NCBI GenBank assembly: GCA_937870635.1
Contig: CALMZP010000031.1
Location: 87,584 to 151,583 of the forward strand
Length of the DNA: 64,000 nt
Source of the DNA: an uncultured Acidobacteriota bacterium
GTDB lineage: Bacteria; Acidobacteriota; Thermoanaerobaculia; Gp7-AA8
Direction of reading: 5' to 3'
A program made the translations under genes and the position numbers. The notes beneath the pieces are model-generated. The model did not search any database. It was given only the letters and a program-made list of their open reading frames with translations, and was not told where the DNA came from. This document shows, piece after piece, positions 18,801-27,917 of this stretch. Position 1 is the stretch's first letter; each line of letters opens with the position of its first letter.

Positions 18801-18958
18801 GAAAATGTGATGGCGCCTGCTGCTGGACGGGAGTCCTGGCGCGGTTCGAGGAGCTTCGTTCCCGTGGTCGCGCACTGCGCATGCGAATCGAGTGCGAACG
18901 CTGAGAGCAGAACGGCGGCCGCCAGCAGTGTCCGCACACTGTTCTTCATGATGCTCAT
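12854..18958 (-). CDS. giant secreted repeat protein: four He_PIG, ten FN3-like domains, BACON-like domain, two C-terminal bipartite modules
   Basis: A 2034-aa exported protein. Signal peptide 1-27 (cut after DSHA). Then one FN3-like domain, four He_PIG-type Ig domains (~119-480, TVGPPALPGGTVGV and PDGLLLATDGTISGTP), ten ~90-aa FN3-like repeats to ~1430 (each opening with Cys and a P.DGATGL.SPV.FSW pattern), a BACON-like domain (~1450-1545) and two ~230-250 aa modules (1556-1808, 1809-2034) with SDVRL.N, ARTY, YRTNLGLVE and ASMVDNKTNDP. The same module forms the separate protein at 42546. No sortase motif, autotransporter barrel or catalytic motif is seen. GGAGAA precedes the ATG. Likely a surface or matrix protein. 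Confidence 0.9.
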   Translation of the reverse strand: MSIMKNSVRTLLAAAVLLSAFALDSHAQCATTGTKLLEPRQDSRPAAGAITFSWAAMTDAASYDLLLTPDGGRTTTFNTTSTSHVEKLGVGKFSWLVRTNFINLRCPPQDSATFTFTACPAITVGPPALPGGTVGVAYKQALAASGGAAPHTFALGGGTVLPDGLLLATDGTISGTPRTAGSFKFIITATDANGCFGSSTITLDICPAITVGPPALPRGTVGVSYKEALSASGSAGPHTFALGGGTVLPDGLLLSTDGTISGTPKTAGSFSFIVTATDTNTACSGSSTIRIDICPAITVGPPALPGGTVGVGYKQALAASGGAAPHTFALDGGTVLPDGLLLATDGTISGTPKTAGSFKFIVTATDANRCSGSSTITLDIAPPRCPTITVGPLTLPAGTAGVGYKQALTASGGAAPHTFALDGGTVLPDGLLLATDGTISGTPKTAGSFKFIITATDANRCSGSSTISLEIAAPCPTGIATVLGPAAGATFDGTRPIAFSWTAVSGSVSYDVLVSKDGGATFSIAASTSETNASASLSAGEYVWTVRSNFGPACRSTVSSPSKFSVVAATSCPTAMAVLVSPADGATGLGTIVVFEWRAVPGAIGYTLLLSIDGAPPAKVASTTNTTVKIEVPQGAISWSVLTSFADCPATVSASFRFSTAKSTLCPSNPPAPSLEIPPDGATGLNSPVTFSWSLVSGASGYRVLASVNGGSTAVLTTTTATRHEATFASGSSVVWQVEALFEGCASTFSARRTFTVSAGTTCSTTAPTLISPANGASAVLSPVTFTWNAAKGAVAYILYLSIDGSAFEAAAKTTGTTHTQILNAPAKVAWQVEALFLGCDPARSSVSSFVLIEAKTCPAGSITLNAPAANAIVTSPVTFSWSGISGATDYRVWASIDGATPSVVAKSTSTTATAAITSGAVKWSVEALFGPDCRSIISPDGAFTVQAADTCGSNRPPALVSPVGSESAPVDVNPSVELRWSPAPGAIGYRVWRSFNGSAPEDFAETKETAVTMTGDPGVYAWFVEAVFAGCRPLLSTRGFFRIAQTEPRCSTDAPSLITPVDGATGLSSAITFLWSEVSEAAGYRVYASFESEGKITDFILIGETRETSLARAIPPSRVTWFVEAVFKACPSTNSARFRFTIPESTNCRDEKPELITPPDGAQDMKSPVELSWSPVTGAVKYVVVAKTATGEPAPVGETTAETALTRHMPAGATIEWWVIAFRGGCSPVESNHRTFSVELPPSCDARPPVLQAPPERALVTNPVQLSWTAVAGASAYRVWAVLGNDRPVLIANPTRTEVVATLPTGRVEWYVEATFDLCPPVRSGAGVFDVMAPAAVCHAPERPAISVIGQALADTPYGVRWAPIAAVTGYELQESDSRSDFSAAATHLVLDATYRTFVYPATEPIQKFYRVRGISACSDDRGRFSDVVGVHIVPVNAIEQRLPGTAEIGVQQSVVQTMFVRGSATPVPFTARMDRSWLHVSPESGVLGPDGMTFTITAEPGTLSLGANTGTLLLTYGAAGKGAKGGAQTTNVPVSISLVTPVSPTGKNTPPAEALIIPAVGHSPGANNSLFQSDVRLANTSTQSVTYQLNFTPTGSDGTVSGSSTTIQIQPGGTAALNDILASFFGTGPGGAALGVLEVRPLTTSTTSSSLTSSLATATIASSRTYNVTESGTLGQYIPAVPFSRFIGKSPSSVPSVLSMQQIAQNTLYRTNLGLVEGSGQPAVVMIRVFDAAGRPLAEVPETLKAFEHKQLNAFLANAGLQLDDGRIEVEVTSATGKVTAYASMVDNKTNDPLLVQPVVKSAVHGTRYVVPGVAYIDGLAKWRSDVRVFNAGTATTTAKITYFPQGNTAGAMTKEVTLAGGQVLAFDNVLHNFFGINESNAGGSLLISTTSSSSLVATARTYAETDNGTFGLFAPGVTPEESIGIGEKSAHLLQLENSSEYRTNIGLVETSGNAASVEVSLVLPDSKVTPKLKIDLAANGFLQFPLSGFGVGSAVYNARIAVKVISGSGRVSAYGSVIDNRTNDSTYVPSQ
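17541..18612 (-). repeat. four tandem ~261-273 bp coding repeats (He_PIG domains)
   Basis: Four near-identical domain-coding units recur at spacings of about 273, 264 and 261 bp (shared segment GGAGTGCCGGAGAT at 17631, 17904 and 18429, with a variant at 18168). High nucleotide identity indicates recent duplication or conversion, and unit number could vary between strains. Confidence 0.85.
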
Positions 18959-19117
18959 GCGTTCTCCGGCCGTTTTTCTGCGGCTCGCCTGGACCGATCT
19001 TCAGGAACTGGGGAAAGGCCGCGTGCAAGACGGCCCGTGGACACCTTTTCAATGTAGGTATCTCAAGGAACTCTTGGCGTGACCGGTATCACGAGATTTT
19101 AGAGCAAATAACCGATT

Positions 19118-20242
<1,125 letters not shown>

Positions 20243-20282
20243 GGGAGAGAGATCGTGACACAGAAGGCGCATTCGAGCCTCT

Positions 20283-20381
20283 GTCATCCGAGCGTGAGCG
20301 AGGGACCTGGGGGCCGGGTGGCTCGAAGATCGTGCCTCGTGCCCCCCATCCCCCAGGTCCCTCGCTCACGCTCGGGATGAC
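20283..20381. repeat. inverted repeat with GAGCGTGAGCGAGGGACC arms
   Basis: Arms of about 30 bp (one base missing in the left copy) are nearly identical to those of the repeat at 11258. The inner segment also shares GGCTCGAAGATCG with that repeat, so the two are copies of one element. It lies between thrC and the lipoprotein gene. Confidence 0.9.
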
Positions 20382-20391
20382 AAGTTTCCCC

Positions 20392-20422
20392 GAAACAAAA
20401 ACGCGGGCCTTGCGGCCCGCGT
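20392..20422 (-). terminator. intrinsic terminator after the lipoprotein gene
   Basis: A 9-bp perfect stem (GGCCCGCGT and its complement) with a 4-nt loop, followed on the minus strand by TTTTTGTTTC. It lies 24 nt past the stop of the gene at 20446. Confidence 0.85.
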
Positions 20423-20445
20423 TCGGAGGATTCAACGGGGACGAA

Positions 20446-21228
20446 CTATTGTTGCTTCCTCGCGTCCTGGACGGCCTTGTCGACCTGCTTCGACCAGTCT
20501 TCCACGCTCTTCTGTGCGTCGGTTTCGTTGTCGGTGTACTTGGCCAGCTCGGACGCATAAGCGTTCAGCTCGTTCTCGTACTTGGCGACGATCTGCCGGT
20601 TGTGCGCGAGGGCCGGGTCGGCCGCTTCGTTGCTCTTCATCTCGTTCTTGTTCGTCTCGTACGCGGCGAGCATGTCGGCGTACATTTTCTTCGTCGTCTC
20701 GTCCGTCGCTTCGTCGTGGGCTTTCTTCGCCTGAGCGATGGCGGCGTTCATCTGCGCGCTGATGGCCTCGTTCATCTTGTCGGCCATCGCTGCGCCGCTG
20801 ACCGCCAGCACCTGCTCCTTGACCCAGAGGTATTCCTGGGTGTTGTAACCGAGCTGCTTCGCGGCGCGGATATCGGCGGTGAGGAGATCGGCGACCGATC
20901 CGAGGGTCTTGAAACCCTCCATCATGCCCGCGATCGACTTCTCGCCCGACGCCTTGGCCTTGTCGGCGTGCTGCTTCGCTTCTTCCTTCGCCACGCGCGC
21001 GATCTTCTTCTCTTCTTCGCGGACCTTCAGATACATCTGCATCTGAGCGTCCGTCAGCTTGCCGTCTTCGGGAGCTTCATAGGTGTCGTCGGCGACCTCT
21101 TTCATGAGATCGGTGGTGCCCTTTTTCTCGAGGTCCCTGGAGATACCCGCGGCATCGAGGGCTTCTTTGGCCTTGCAGCCGCCGAGGAGAACGGATAGGC
21201 AGACGAGGATTGTGAGTGTGCGACGCAT
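20446..21228 (-). CDS. helical lipoprotein of unknown function
   Basis: A 260-aa lipoprotein with lipobox LLGGC at residues ~16-20 of MRRTLTILVCLSVLLGGC. The mature part is highly charged and helical (EEEKKIARVAKEEAKQHADKAK, YADMLAAYETNKNEMKS) with no Cys or catalytic motifs, so a coiled-coil or helical-bundle periplasmic protein. GGAGG lies 9 nt upstream of ATG 21228; a longer upstream reading has no signal features. The gene follows the MglA-like GTPase on the same strand with a 76-nt spacer and ends at an intrinsic terminator, so the two may be co-transcribed. I do not recognise the family. Confidence 0.75.
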   Translation of the reverse strand: MRRTLTILVCLSVLLGGCKAKEALDAAGISRDLEKKGTTDLMKEVADDTYEAPEDGKLTDAQMQMYLKVREEEKKIARVAKEEAKQHADKAKASGEKSIAGMMEGFKTLGSVADLLTADIRAAKQLGYNTQEYLWVKEQVLAVSGAAMADKMNEAISAQMNAAIAQAKKAHDEATDETTKKMYADMLAAYETNKNEMKSNEAADPALAHNRQIVAKYENELNAYASELAKYTDNETDAQKSVEDWSKQVDKAVQDARKQQ

Positions 21229-21304
21229 GGGGATCGGCCTCCAAATAAGATTGTGGCTGAATTTTACACGATTTCGGAAACCAGGCCAGCGCTCGCCAGC
21301 ATGA

Positions 21305-22390
<1,086 letters not shown>

Positions 22391-22429
22391 CGAAGACTCC
22401 GTATCCGATTTAGAACAGGGAGTATCGCA

Positions 22430-22435
22430 TAGAAT
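22430..22435 (+). promoter_or_regulatory. -10 element positioned for leaderless GTG start
   Basis: TAGAAT ends 7 nt before the GTG at 22443, the same geometry as CATAAT before GTG 59431. Such spacing puts the transcription start at the start codon. Confidence 0.4.
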
Positions 22436-22442
22436 CCGGGAG

Positions 22443-22724
22443 GTGACGGACGAGCCGTTCGAGGTGCCGATCGAAGACGTTCTCGACCTCCATGCGTTTC
22501 GCCCGGCCGACGTGAAAGACGTCGCGCACGAGTATCTGATGGAAGCGCGGAAGCGCGGTCTTCGCCAGGTCCGGCTGATTCACGGCCGGGGGATGGGGGT
22601 GCAGCGCGAACGGGTGCAGAGCCTCCTGCGGACCCTCGACTGGGTCGAAGCGTTTCACGATGCCGATCACACCGGGGGAGGGTGGGGAGCTACCGTCGTG
22701 TTGTTGAAACCAATTGAGAATTGA
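22443..22724 (+). CDS. small Smr-domain protein
   Basis: A stand-alone Smr domain of 93 aa: the LDLHAFRPADVKD segment carries the DLH signature and LIHGRGMGVQRERV the HGxG loop. Smr domains are DNA or RNA nicking/binding modules, here without MutS. The GTG at 22443 is preferred; a reading from ATG 22377 would overlap the divergent GTPase start (22390) and leave no room for promoters. The last codons and stop (AATTGAG...) lie in a GAGGATT heptamer array, so the C-terminal residues PIEN are probably repeat-derived. Confidence 0.8.
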   Translation: MTDEPFEVPIEDVLDLHAFRPADVKDVAHEYLMEARKRGLRQVRLIHGRGMGVQRERVQSLLRTLDWVEAFHDADHTGGGWGATVVLLKPIEN

Positions 22725-22770
22725 GGATTGAGGATTGAGAAATGAGTTAATCGTTAAGCGTTCTCAATTC
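22713..22770. repeat. GAGGATT heptamer array
   Basis: Units GAGAATT, GAGGATT, GAGGATT and GAGAAAT run in tandem from 22715, with a short inverse copy (TTCTCAATTC) at 22761-22770. The array supplies the stop codon of the Smr gene. Confidence 0.8.
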
Positions 22771-22806
22771 CAGAATGGCGCCGATCTCGCTACTGTTACG
22801 TCTGAC

Positions 22807-23793
22807 ATGAGTACCCTGTTCGAAGAGCTGAGCCGCGTCACCACCTACGACTACTCGCCTGAAGAGGTGCGTGAGTTCGAGGTGCTGCACGAGGAGATCC
22901 GGGCGCTGAAGAAGCAGCGCAACGCGGTCATCGTCGCGCACAACTACTATCGTCCGGAGATCCTGAAGGTCGCCGATTTCGTCGGCGATTCGCTCGAGCT
23001 TGCTCTGATGGCATCGAAGGTCAAGGATGCCGACGTCATTGAATTCGCCGGCGTTCACTTCATGGCCGAGACGGCGAAGATCGTCAATCCGACGCGCACC
23101 GTTCTGCTGCCGAACCTCCTGGCCGGCTGTCAGCTCGCCGACGCCGCCCCCGCCGAAGACTTGGCCGTGCGCATCGCGGAGCTCCGCGCGAAGCACCCCG
23201 ATCTCGCCGTGGTCAGCTACGTCAACACCACCGCCGCCGTCAAAGCCCTCTCCGATATCATCGTCACCTCGGCCAACGCGGCGAAGGTCGTCCGCACGCT
23301 GTCGAGCAAGAACATCCTCTTCGTCCCCGACCGCAATCTCGCGAACCATGTCGCCGAGCAGGTGCCGGAGAAGAACATCATCCCGTGGGACGGGTACTGC
23401 TACGTGCACCAGCAGATCACGCCGGAAGAAATCTCGCGCATCCGCAAGGCCGACCCGGAGCTGCAGATCATGGTTCACCCTGAATGCCGCCCCGACGTCG
23501 CCGATCTCGCCGACGCGGTGCTCTCCACGTCGGGCATGGTCCGGTTCGCGAAAGAGCGCCCCGAGTTGCGGTTCCTCGTGGTCACCGAATGCGGCCTTTC
23601 CGATCGCCTGGCGATGGAGGTTCCCGACAAGACCTTCGTCAAGGGTTGCAAGCTCTGCACGTTCATGAAGGTCACCCGGCTCGAAGACGTTCGCGATTCC
23701 CTTCGCGACATGAAGTACGAGATCGTCGTGCCGGAAGAAATCCGCGTCCCCGCGGAACGGGCGCTGCGTCGCATGTTCGAAGCGACAGAATGA
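22807..23793 (+). CDS. nadA: quinolinate synthase
   Basis: [4Fe-4S] enzyme condensing iminoaspartate with dihydroxyacetone phosphate for NAD synthesis. About 328 aa. Family segments: IVAHNYYRPEI, DFVGDSLELA, GVHFMAETAKI, the cluster cysteines in LLAGCQLAD, MVHPECRPDV and KGCKLCTFMK, plus the VSYVNTTAAVKA loop. ATG 22807 begins MSTLFEELS; upstream in-frame codons come from a heptamer array. NadB and NadC are not nearby. The lipid kinase follows after 10 nt. Confidence 0.96.
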   Translation: MSTLFEELSRVTTYDYSPEEVREFEVLHEEIRALKKQRNAVIVAHNYYRPEILKVADFVGDSLELALMASKVKDADVIEFAGVHFMAETAKIVNPTRTVLLPNLLAGCQLADAAPAEDLAVRIAELRAKHPDLAVVSYVNTTAAVKALSDIIVTSANAAKVVRTLSSKNILFVPDRNLANHVAEQVPEKNIIPWDGYCYVHQQITPEEISRIRKADPELQIMVHPECRPDVADLADAVLSTSGMVRFAKERPELRFLVVTECGLSDRLAMEVPDKTFVKGCKLCTFMKVTRLEDVRDSLRDMKYEIVVPEEIRVPAERALRRMFEATE

Positions 23794-23803
23794 CCCTTCC
23801 CTG

Positions 23804-24700
23804 ATGGCCGCGAAGGGAGGCATCCTCTTTCTCAACCCGATGGCCGGGTCGTTCATCGGTGCGGATGAATCCGAGCTTCGGGCGAAGGCGGCGGAGGAAG
23901 GGTTCCGGGTCGTCGAGATCACTCCGAAGGTGGATGTCCCCGCGACCGTTCGCTCGGCGCTCGACGCGGGTTACCGGTCATTCATCGTCGCCGGCGGCGA
24001 CGGCAGCATCCACCACGTCGTCCAGGCCCTCGCCGGCACCGAAGGCGTCCTGGGGATCGTCCCGATCGGCACCGTGAATCACGCAGCGCGAGATCTCGAG
24101 CTGCCGCTCACATGGAGAGAGGCGTTCGACGTGGCGATTCACGGAGAAGTGCGTCAGATCGACACCGGCCGCGTGAACGGCATCCACTTTCTGAACAGCG
24201 TGATGGTGGGTATCTATCCGACGATCACCGAGTACCGCGAGCGGTTCCGCAGCACCCACAGCAAGTGGCGCGCGTACATGCTCGCGCTGCGGCTGGCGAT
24301 GCGCCAGTTCCGCCACGTCACCCTCGTGCTCGAGCTGGGAGGGCGGGTGGAGACGCTGCGCACGCAGCTGTTCGTCGTGTCGATCAACGCGTACGACCTG
24401 ACCCAGGCCGGCATCGCCGCCCCGAAGATCGCCCTCGACGACGGCCACCTGACGATCTACTCGTTCGGCTTCATGAGCCGCATGCAGTTCATCCGCGCGG
24501 CGGCGAAATTCTTCCGCGGAAAGATCGAAGAGGTGGAAGGCTTTCGGCGGATCCGCACACCGAAGCTGAGGATCGACGTCGCGCGCCCGAAGCTGCGCGT
24601 CAGCATCGACGGTGAGGTGCGCGATCTCGCTCCGCCGCTGCAGATCGCGGCGGCACCGGCGTCCTTGCTCGTGCGGGCCTCGCGGCCCGCAGGAGCGTGA
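23804..24700 (+). CDS. diacylglycerol kinase-family lipid kinase
   Basis: A DAGK catalytic-domain protein of 298 aa. NPMAG near the N-terminus and GGDGSIHHV at 64-72 form the nucleotide-binding signature, followed by IVPIGTVNHAARDLELP and the C-terminal IDGE strand (VSIDGEVRD). Members phosphorylate diacylglycerol, sphingoid bases or undecaprenol; the substrate cannot be told here. It follows nadA by 10 nt. The stop TGA lies in the first unit (GTGACGCC) of a large inverted repeat shared with the convergent kinase gene. Confidence 0.88.
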   Translation: MAAKGGILFLNPMAGSFIGADESELRAKAAEEGFRVVEITPKVDVPATVRSALDAGYRSFIVAGGDGSIHHVVQALAGTEGVLGIVPIGTVNHAARDLELPLTWREAFDVAIHGEVRQIDTGRVNGIHFLNSVMVGIYPTITEYRERFRSTHSKWRAYMLALRLAMRQFRHVTLVLELGGRVETLRTQLFVVSINAYDLTQAGIAAPKIALDDGHLTIYSFGFMSRMQFIRAAAKFFRGKIEEVEGFRRIRTPKLRIDVARPKLRVSIDGEVRDLAPPLQIAAAPASLLVRASRPAGA

Positions 24701-24840
24701 CGCCCCCACCCTCCACCGTGACGCCGACCGCCCTTCCGCCCGTGACGCCGCCCGCACAACCACCGTACGGGGGACAGGGTGGCGGGCGTCACGGCAGGGC
24801 GGGCGGTCGGCGTCACGGTGGACGGGCGGGTGGCGTCACG
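24696..24840. repeat. 145-bp GTGACGCC inverted repeat between convergent genes; supplies both stop codons
   Basis: GTGACGCC recurs three times in the left half (24697, 24718, 24742) and its complement three times in the right half, with imperfectly matching spacers. The TGA of the first unit is the stop of the lipid kinase; the TGA of the last unit, read on the minus strand, is the stop of the Ser/Thr kinase. It can form a strong hairpin on both transcripts. Confidence 0.9.
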
Positions 24841-27283
24841 ACGGGCAAATCAATGAATAAACCCCCACCATGTCGTCCCGCACGTCGTCGAGGTCGCCCT
24901 TGATCTGCGAGAGCATTTCCTGGAACCGAGGGTCGGCCTGCAGCGGCTCGAACCATGGGTGCTTCACCATCGCATACCAGTTGTGATGTCCCAGGCTGAT
25001 GGCGTGCCGGACCCACTCGATGGCGTGGTCGGTGTCACCGAGCTTCGCGTAGACGTGAGCGGTGCGGATGGCGGCCCAGTGAGTGGCGCGCGCATCGGAT
25101 TCGAACGATCGGAGGAACGTCTCGGCGCGCACACGATCTCCACGCGCGGCGGCGATCATCGCCTGCAGGCTTTTCCCGCGGTAATGATCGCTGTCAATGC
25201 GCTTGGCTGCATCCGCCTCGTGCTCCGCCTGGGCCAGATTGCCCTGGAGAATCAGGGCGAGAGCCCGGATATCGTGACCGGCCAGTTCAGAACCCTTCGA
25301 TTCCAGCGCCCACTTCGCATTCGCGAACGCTCCCTCTGGATCGACGGAGTTGATGTACCAGTAGCCACGGCTGACACCTTCCGTCGATAGCGGATCGATC
25401 TGAAGGATGCGATTGCCGACGCATTCGGCTTTTCGCATGTCGCCGCTCGACACGAAGTAGGTGACCACCGAGTGCAGGGCCTGCGTATCGCTGGCGTTGA
25501 GGCGCAGCGCCGCGAGGATCTCTCGCGCGGATTCGCGATAGCGATTCGGATAGCGGACGAAGACGCGCCCCAGCGCGAGGTGAGCCTGGGCGAGGTTGGG
25601 ATCGAGGCGGACAGCCTGCCGCGCATGCCACTCGGCCTGCTGGATCGCGCGCCGGTCAGAAAGTCCGCGCGTGTTCCCCAGCGACATCGCGATCGCGATC
25701 TCGGCGTGAGCCGCTGCGAATCCCGGATCGATCTCGATTGCGCGGCGGAGAGCAGCAAGCTGTCGCTCGTACTGTTCGCTGTCGTAGCTTCCGCTCAGCG
25801 AGCGCGAGCGGAGGTACTGTTCGTAAGCAGCAGGATTGGACGAGCGCGCCTCCGACCCGTTCGAGGCGACCTGCTCGACGCCGAGGCGCTGATTCAGCGC
25901 CGCGACAGTCGTCGAGGAGACGTCGTCGATCAGCTTGAGCAGGTTGTCGCGATTCCCATCGACGGTGGCGGCCCAGACGTTGTAGCCGGTGCGCGCATCG
26001 GTCAGCTGCAGGTTGACGCGGACGAGGTCACCCGCCGAGAGGAAGTTCCCGTCGAGGATTCCTTCGACCTGCAGCCTTCTGCTGGCGGTTTGTGAATCCT
26101 GATCCTTCGCGAACTCGAGCACGGCCGAGGTGGGGCGGACCTGCAGAGAAGGGATCTGCTGGAGCTTCGTCACGAGCGCGTCCGCCAGACCGATCGAAAG
26201 AAACTCGTCGCCCTCGGACTTTGCGAGATTGTTGAGCGGAAGGACGGCCATCGAGCGGATGGGGGTCGCAGGGGCGGCCGCTGCGACGGGAGCAGCGGGC
26301 GCGGCCGACTGGCGCTGAACGTAGTACGCGCCGACGATGACCATCGCCAGCGCCGCAATGGCGATGGCGATCCGTCCGCGCCCGGGCCGCGGCATAGTCC
26401 GCCCGAGCGACGCGGTCTGGTGGCGGCCGCGCTGTGTCGGCACATCGATGTCCTGCAGGTCGCGGAGCAGCTCATGAGCTTTCTGGTAGCGGTTCGCCGG
26501 ATTCTTCTGGAGGAGGCGCGAGATGATCTTCACGACTCCCTGCGGCAGCGACGGGTCGAGCGCAGTGAACGGCGTCGGCTCGGCGTCTCGGATTTTCTCG
26601 AGCACGAGCAGGGGAGCGTCGCCATCGAATGGAAGGCGGCCCGAAGCCATCTGATACATGACGACGCCGGCGGAAAAGAGGTCTGTGCGTTCGTCCGCCG
26701 CGCCGCCGCGCACCTGTTCGGGCGCGAGATAGTGGAGCGTTCCGAAGAACTGCCCGTTCGTCGATACGAAGGAGAGTGCCTCGCGCGCAGGCTCCATCTC
26801 GCGCGGCAGGAGCTTGGCGAGCCCGAAATCGAGGATCTTCACGACGCCGGTCGGCTCGATGATGATGTTCGCGCTCTTGATGTCGCGATGCACGACGCCT
26901 TTCTCGTGCGCCGCCGCGAGCCCGGCTGCGATCTGCGTCGATACGGAGAGGACCTCCATGCTCGTCAAAGGGCGCGTGCGCAGCCGCTGGGCAAGCGTTT
27001 CTCCCTCGCAGTACTCCATCACCAGGAAGGGCTGATGGTCCGCCGTCTCGCCGACCTCGTAGATGGTGGCGATGTTCTGGTGGCGAATGGCAGCCGCGGA
27101 ACGGGCCTCGCGCTGAAAACGCGCCCGCCCTTCGTCTCCGAGATCATCGGCGTTGAGGACCTTGAGCGCGACCTCCCGATCGAGGCGCTGATCGCGTGCG
27201 AGGTAGACGGTCCCCATGCCTCCTTTTCCGAGGATGCGGACGATCGCGAACCGGTCGAGGGACATCTGGGACACTGGCCGCAT
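24836..27283 (-). CDS. Hanks-type Ser/Thr protein kinase with TM segment, TolB/FlgO-like and TPR regions
   Basis: 815 aa. The kinase domain (~11-275) is complete: GKGGMG at 19-24, catalytic Lys41, HRD at 132-134, DFG at 152-154 and APEQ. A membrane helix at ~310-328 (IAIAIAALAMVIVGAYYV) crosses to the periplasm. Then comes a TolB/FlgO-like domain (RSMAVLPLNNL, DALVTKLQQI, VEGILDGNFL) typical of acidobacterial kinases, and a TPR-rich C-terminal half (~500-790, AEWHARQAVRLDPNLAQAHL). ATG 27283 or 27265 (MSLDRF) could start it. Its periplasmic half suggests sensing or scaffolding; targets are unknown. Confidence 0.93.
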   Translation of the reverse strand: MRPVSQMSLDRFAIVRILGKGGMGTVYLARDQRLDREVALKVLNADDLGDEGRARFQREARSAAAIRHQNIATIYEVGETADHQPFLVMEYCEGETLAQRLRTRPLTSMEVLSVSTQIAAGLAAAHEKGVVHRDIKSANIIIEPTGVVKILDFGLAKLLPREMEPAREALSFVSTNGQFFGTLHYLAPEQVRGGAADERTDLFSAGVVMYQMASGRLPFDGDAPLLVLEKIRDAEPTPFTALDPSLPQGVVKIISRLLQKNPANRYQKAHELLRDLQDIDVPTQRGRHQTASLGRTMPRPGRGRIAIAIAALAMVIVGAYYVQRQSAAPAAPVAAAAPATPIRSMAVLPLNNLAKSEGDEFLSIGLADALVTKLQQIPSLQVRPTSAVLEFAKDQDSQTASRRLQVEGILDGNFLSAGDLVRVNLQLTDARTGYNVWAATVDGNRDNLLKLIDDVSSTTVAALNQRLGVEQVASNGSEARSSNPAAYEQYLRSRSLSGSYDSEQYERQLAALRRAIEIDPGFAAAHAEIAIAMSLGNTRGLSDRRAIQQAEWHARQAVRLDPNLAQAHLALGRVFVRYPNRYRESAREILAALRLNASDTQALHSVVTYFVSSGDMRKAECVGNRILQIDPLSTEGVSRGYWYINSVDPEGAFANAKWALESKGSELAGHDIRALALILQGNLAQAEHEADAAKRIDSDHYRGKSLQAMIAAARGDRVRAETFLRSFESDARATHWAAIRTAHVYAKLGDTDHAIEWVRHAISLGHHNWYAMVKHPWFEPLQADPRFQEMLSQIKGDLDDVRDDMVGVYSLICPS

Positions 27284-27330
27284 TCTACAGTTAGCCGCAG
27301 GCCCTCACTCAGTGCTACAACTCGCATTCG

Positions 27331-27798
27331 ATGACAAGCGCCGCCGTGGATTTCACCGAGGACCGGGTTCCCTACGAAGGGATCGAAGAGGCCATCGACG
27401 AGCTCGTCGAGTTGTATGGCGGCGAAGTGACGCGCGGCGGAGAGCGGGAGCGCGAGATCGTCCTGCCCTTGCGCCGCGGCGTGGCGACGGCGGGGGGAAT
27501 TCAGTGCACGCTGACGTGGCAGCCCGACGACGCGACGGAAGGAACGATCCGCATGGTGTGCGATCGCGATGTCGACGCCCCGAAAGCGCAGCGCGTGGCG
27601 ATGCTCATCGCCGGCGTGATCGGCTCACTGCTCTTCATGATCTGGCCGTTCGTCGAGGCGCGCCGCGGCTTCGGTGCGCTGGCCTGGGTGGGGGGAGCGG
27701 TCGCGATCGCCGTCTACTTCCTCACGCTGCGCCGCACGAGCGGCGGCATCGCGTTCGACTTCCTGCAGCGCCTGGCCCGCCGCCAGCGTGGCATGTAA
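27331..27798 (+). CDS. small membrane protein of unknown function
   Basis: 155 aa. The N-terminal ~90 residues are soluble and acidic (FTEDRVPYEGIEEAIDELVE) with a beta-rich part (GIQCTLTWQPDD). Two hydrophobic helices follow at ~91-108 (LIAGVIGSLLFMIWPFV) and ~117-131 (ALAWVGGAVAIAVYFL), then a basic tail. It is divergent from the Ser/Thr kinase with only 47 nt between starts. TACAAC at 27316-27321 lies 9 nt before the ATG, so it may be leaderless. No family recognised. The stop TAA abuts a large inverted repeat. Confidence 0.7.
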   Translation: MTSAAVDFTEDRVPYEGIEEAIDELVELYGGEVTRGGEREREIVLPLRRGVATAGGIQCTLTWQPDDATEGTIRMVCDRDVDAPKAQRVAMLIAGVIGSLLFMIWPFVEARRGFGALAWVGGAVAIAVYFLTLRRTSGGIAFDFLQRLARRQRGM

Positions 27799-27907
27799 AA
27801 CGTCATGGTGTCAGGTCTGGAAAAACAACTTTTCTTCCAATAGTGAAGTGCCGAGCACTTCACTATTGGAAGAAAAGTTGTTTTTCCAGACCTGACACCA
27901 TGACGTT
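27799..27907. repeat. perfect 53-bp-stem inverted repeat (REPIN-like)
   Basis: Arms 27799-27851 and 27855-27907 are perfectly complementary with a 3-nt CGA loop. The outer 23 bp (TCATGGTGTCAGGTCTGG then AAAAA) are shared with 41646-41749; the inner 30 bp are not. It lies between convergent genes. Confidence 0.97.
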
Positions 27908-27917
27908 CATCGTTCGT

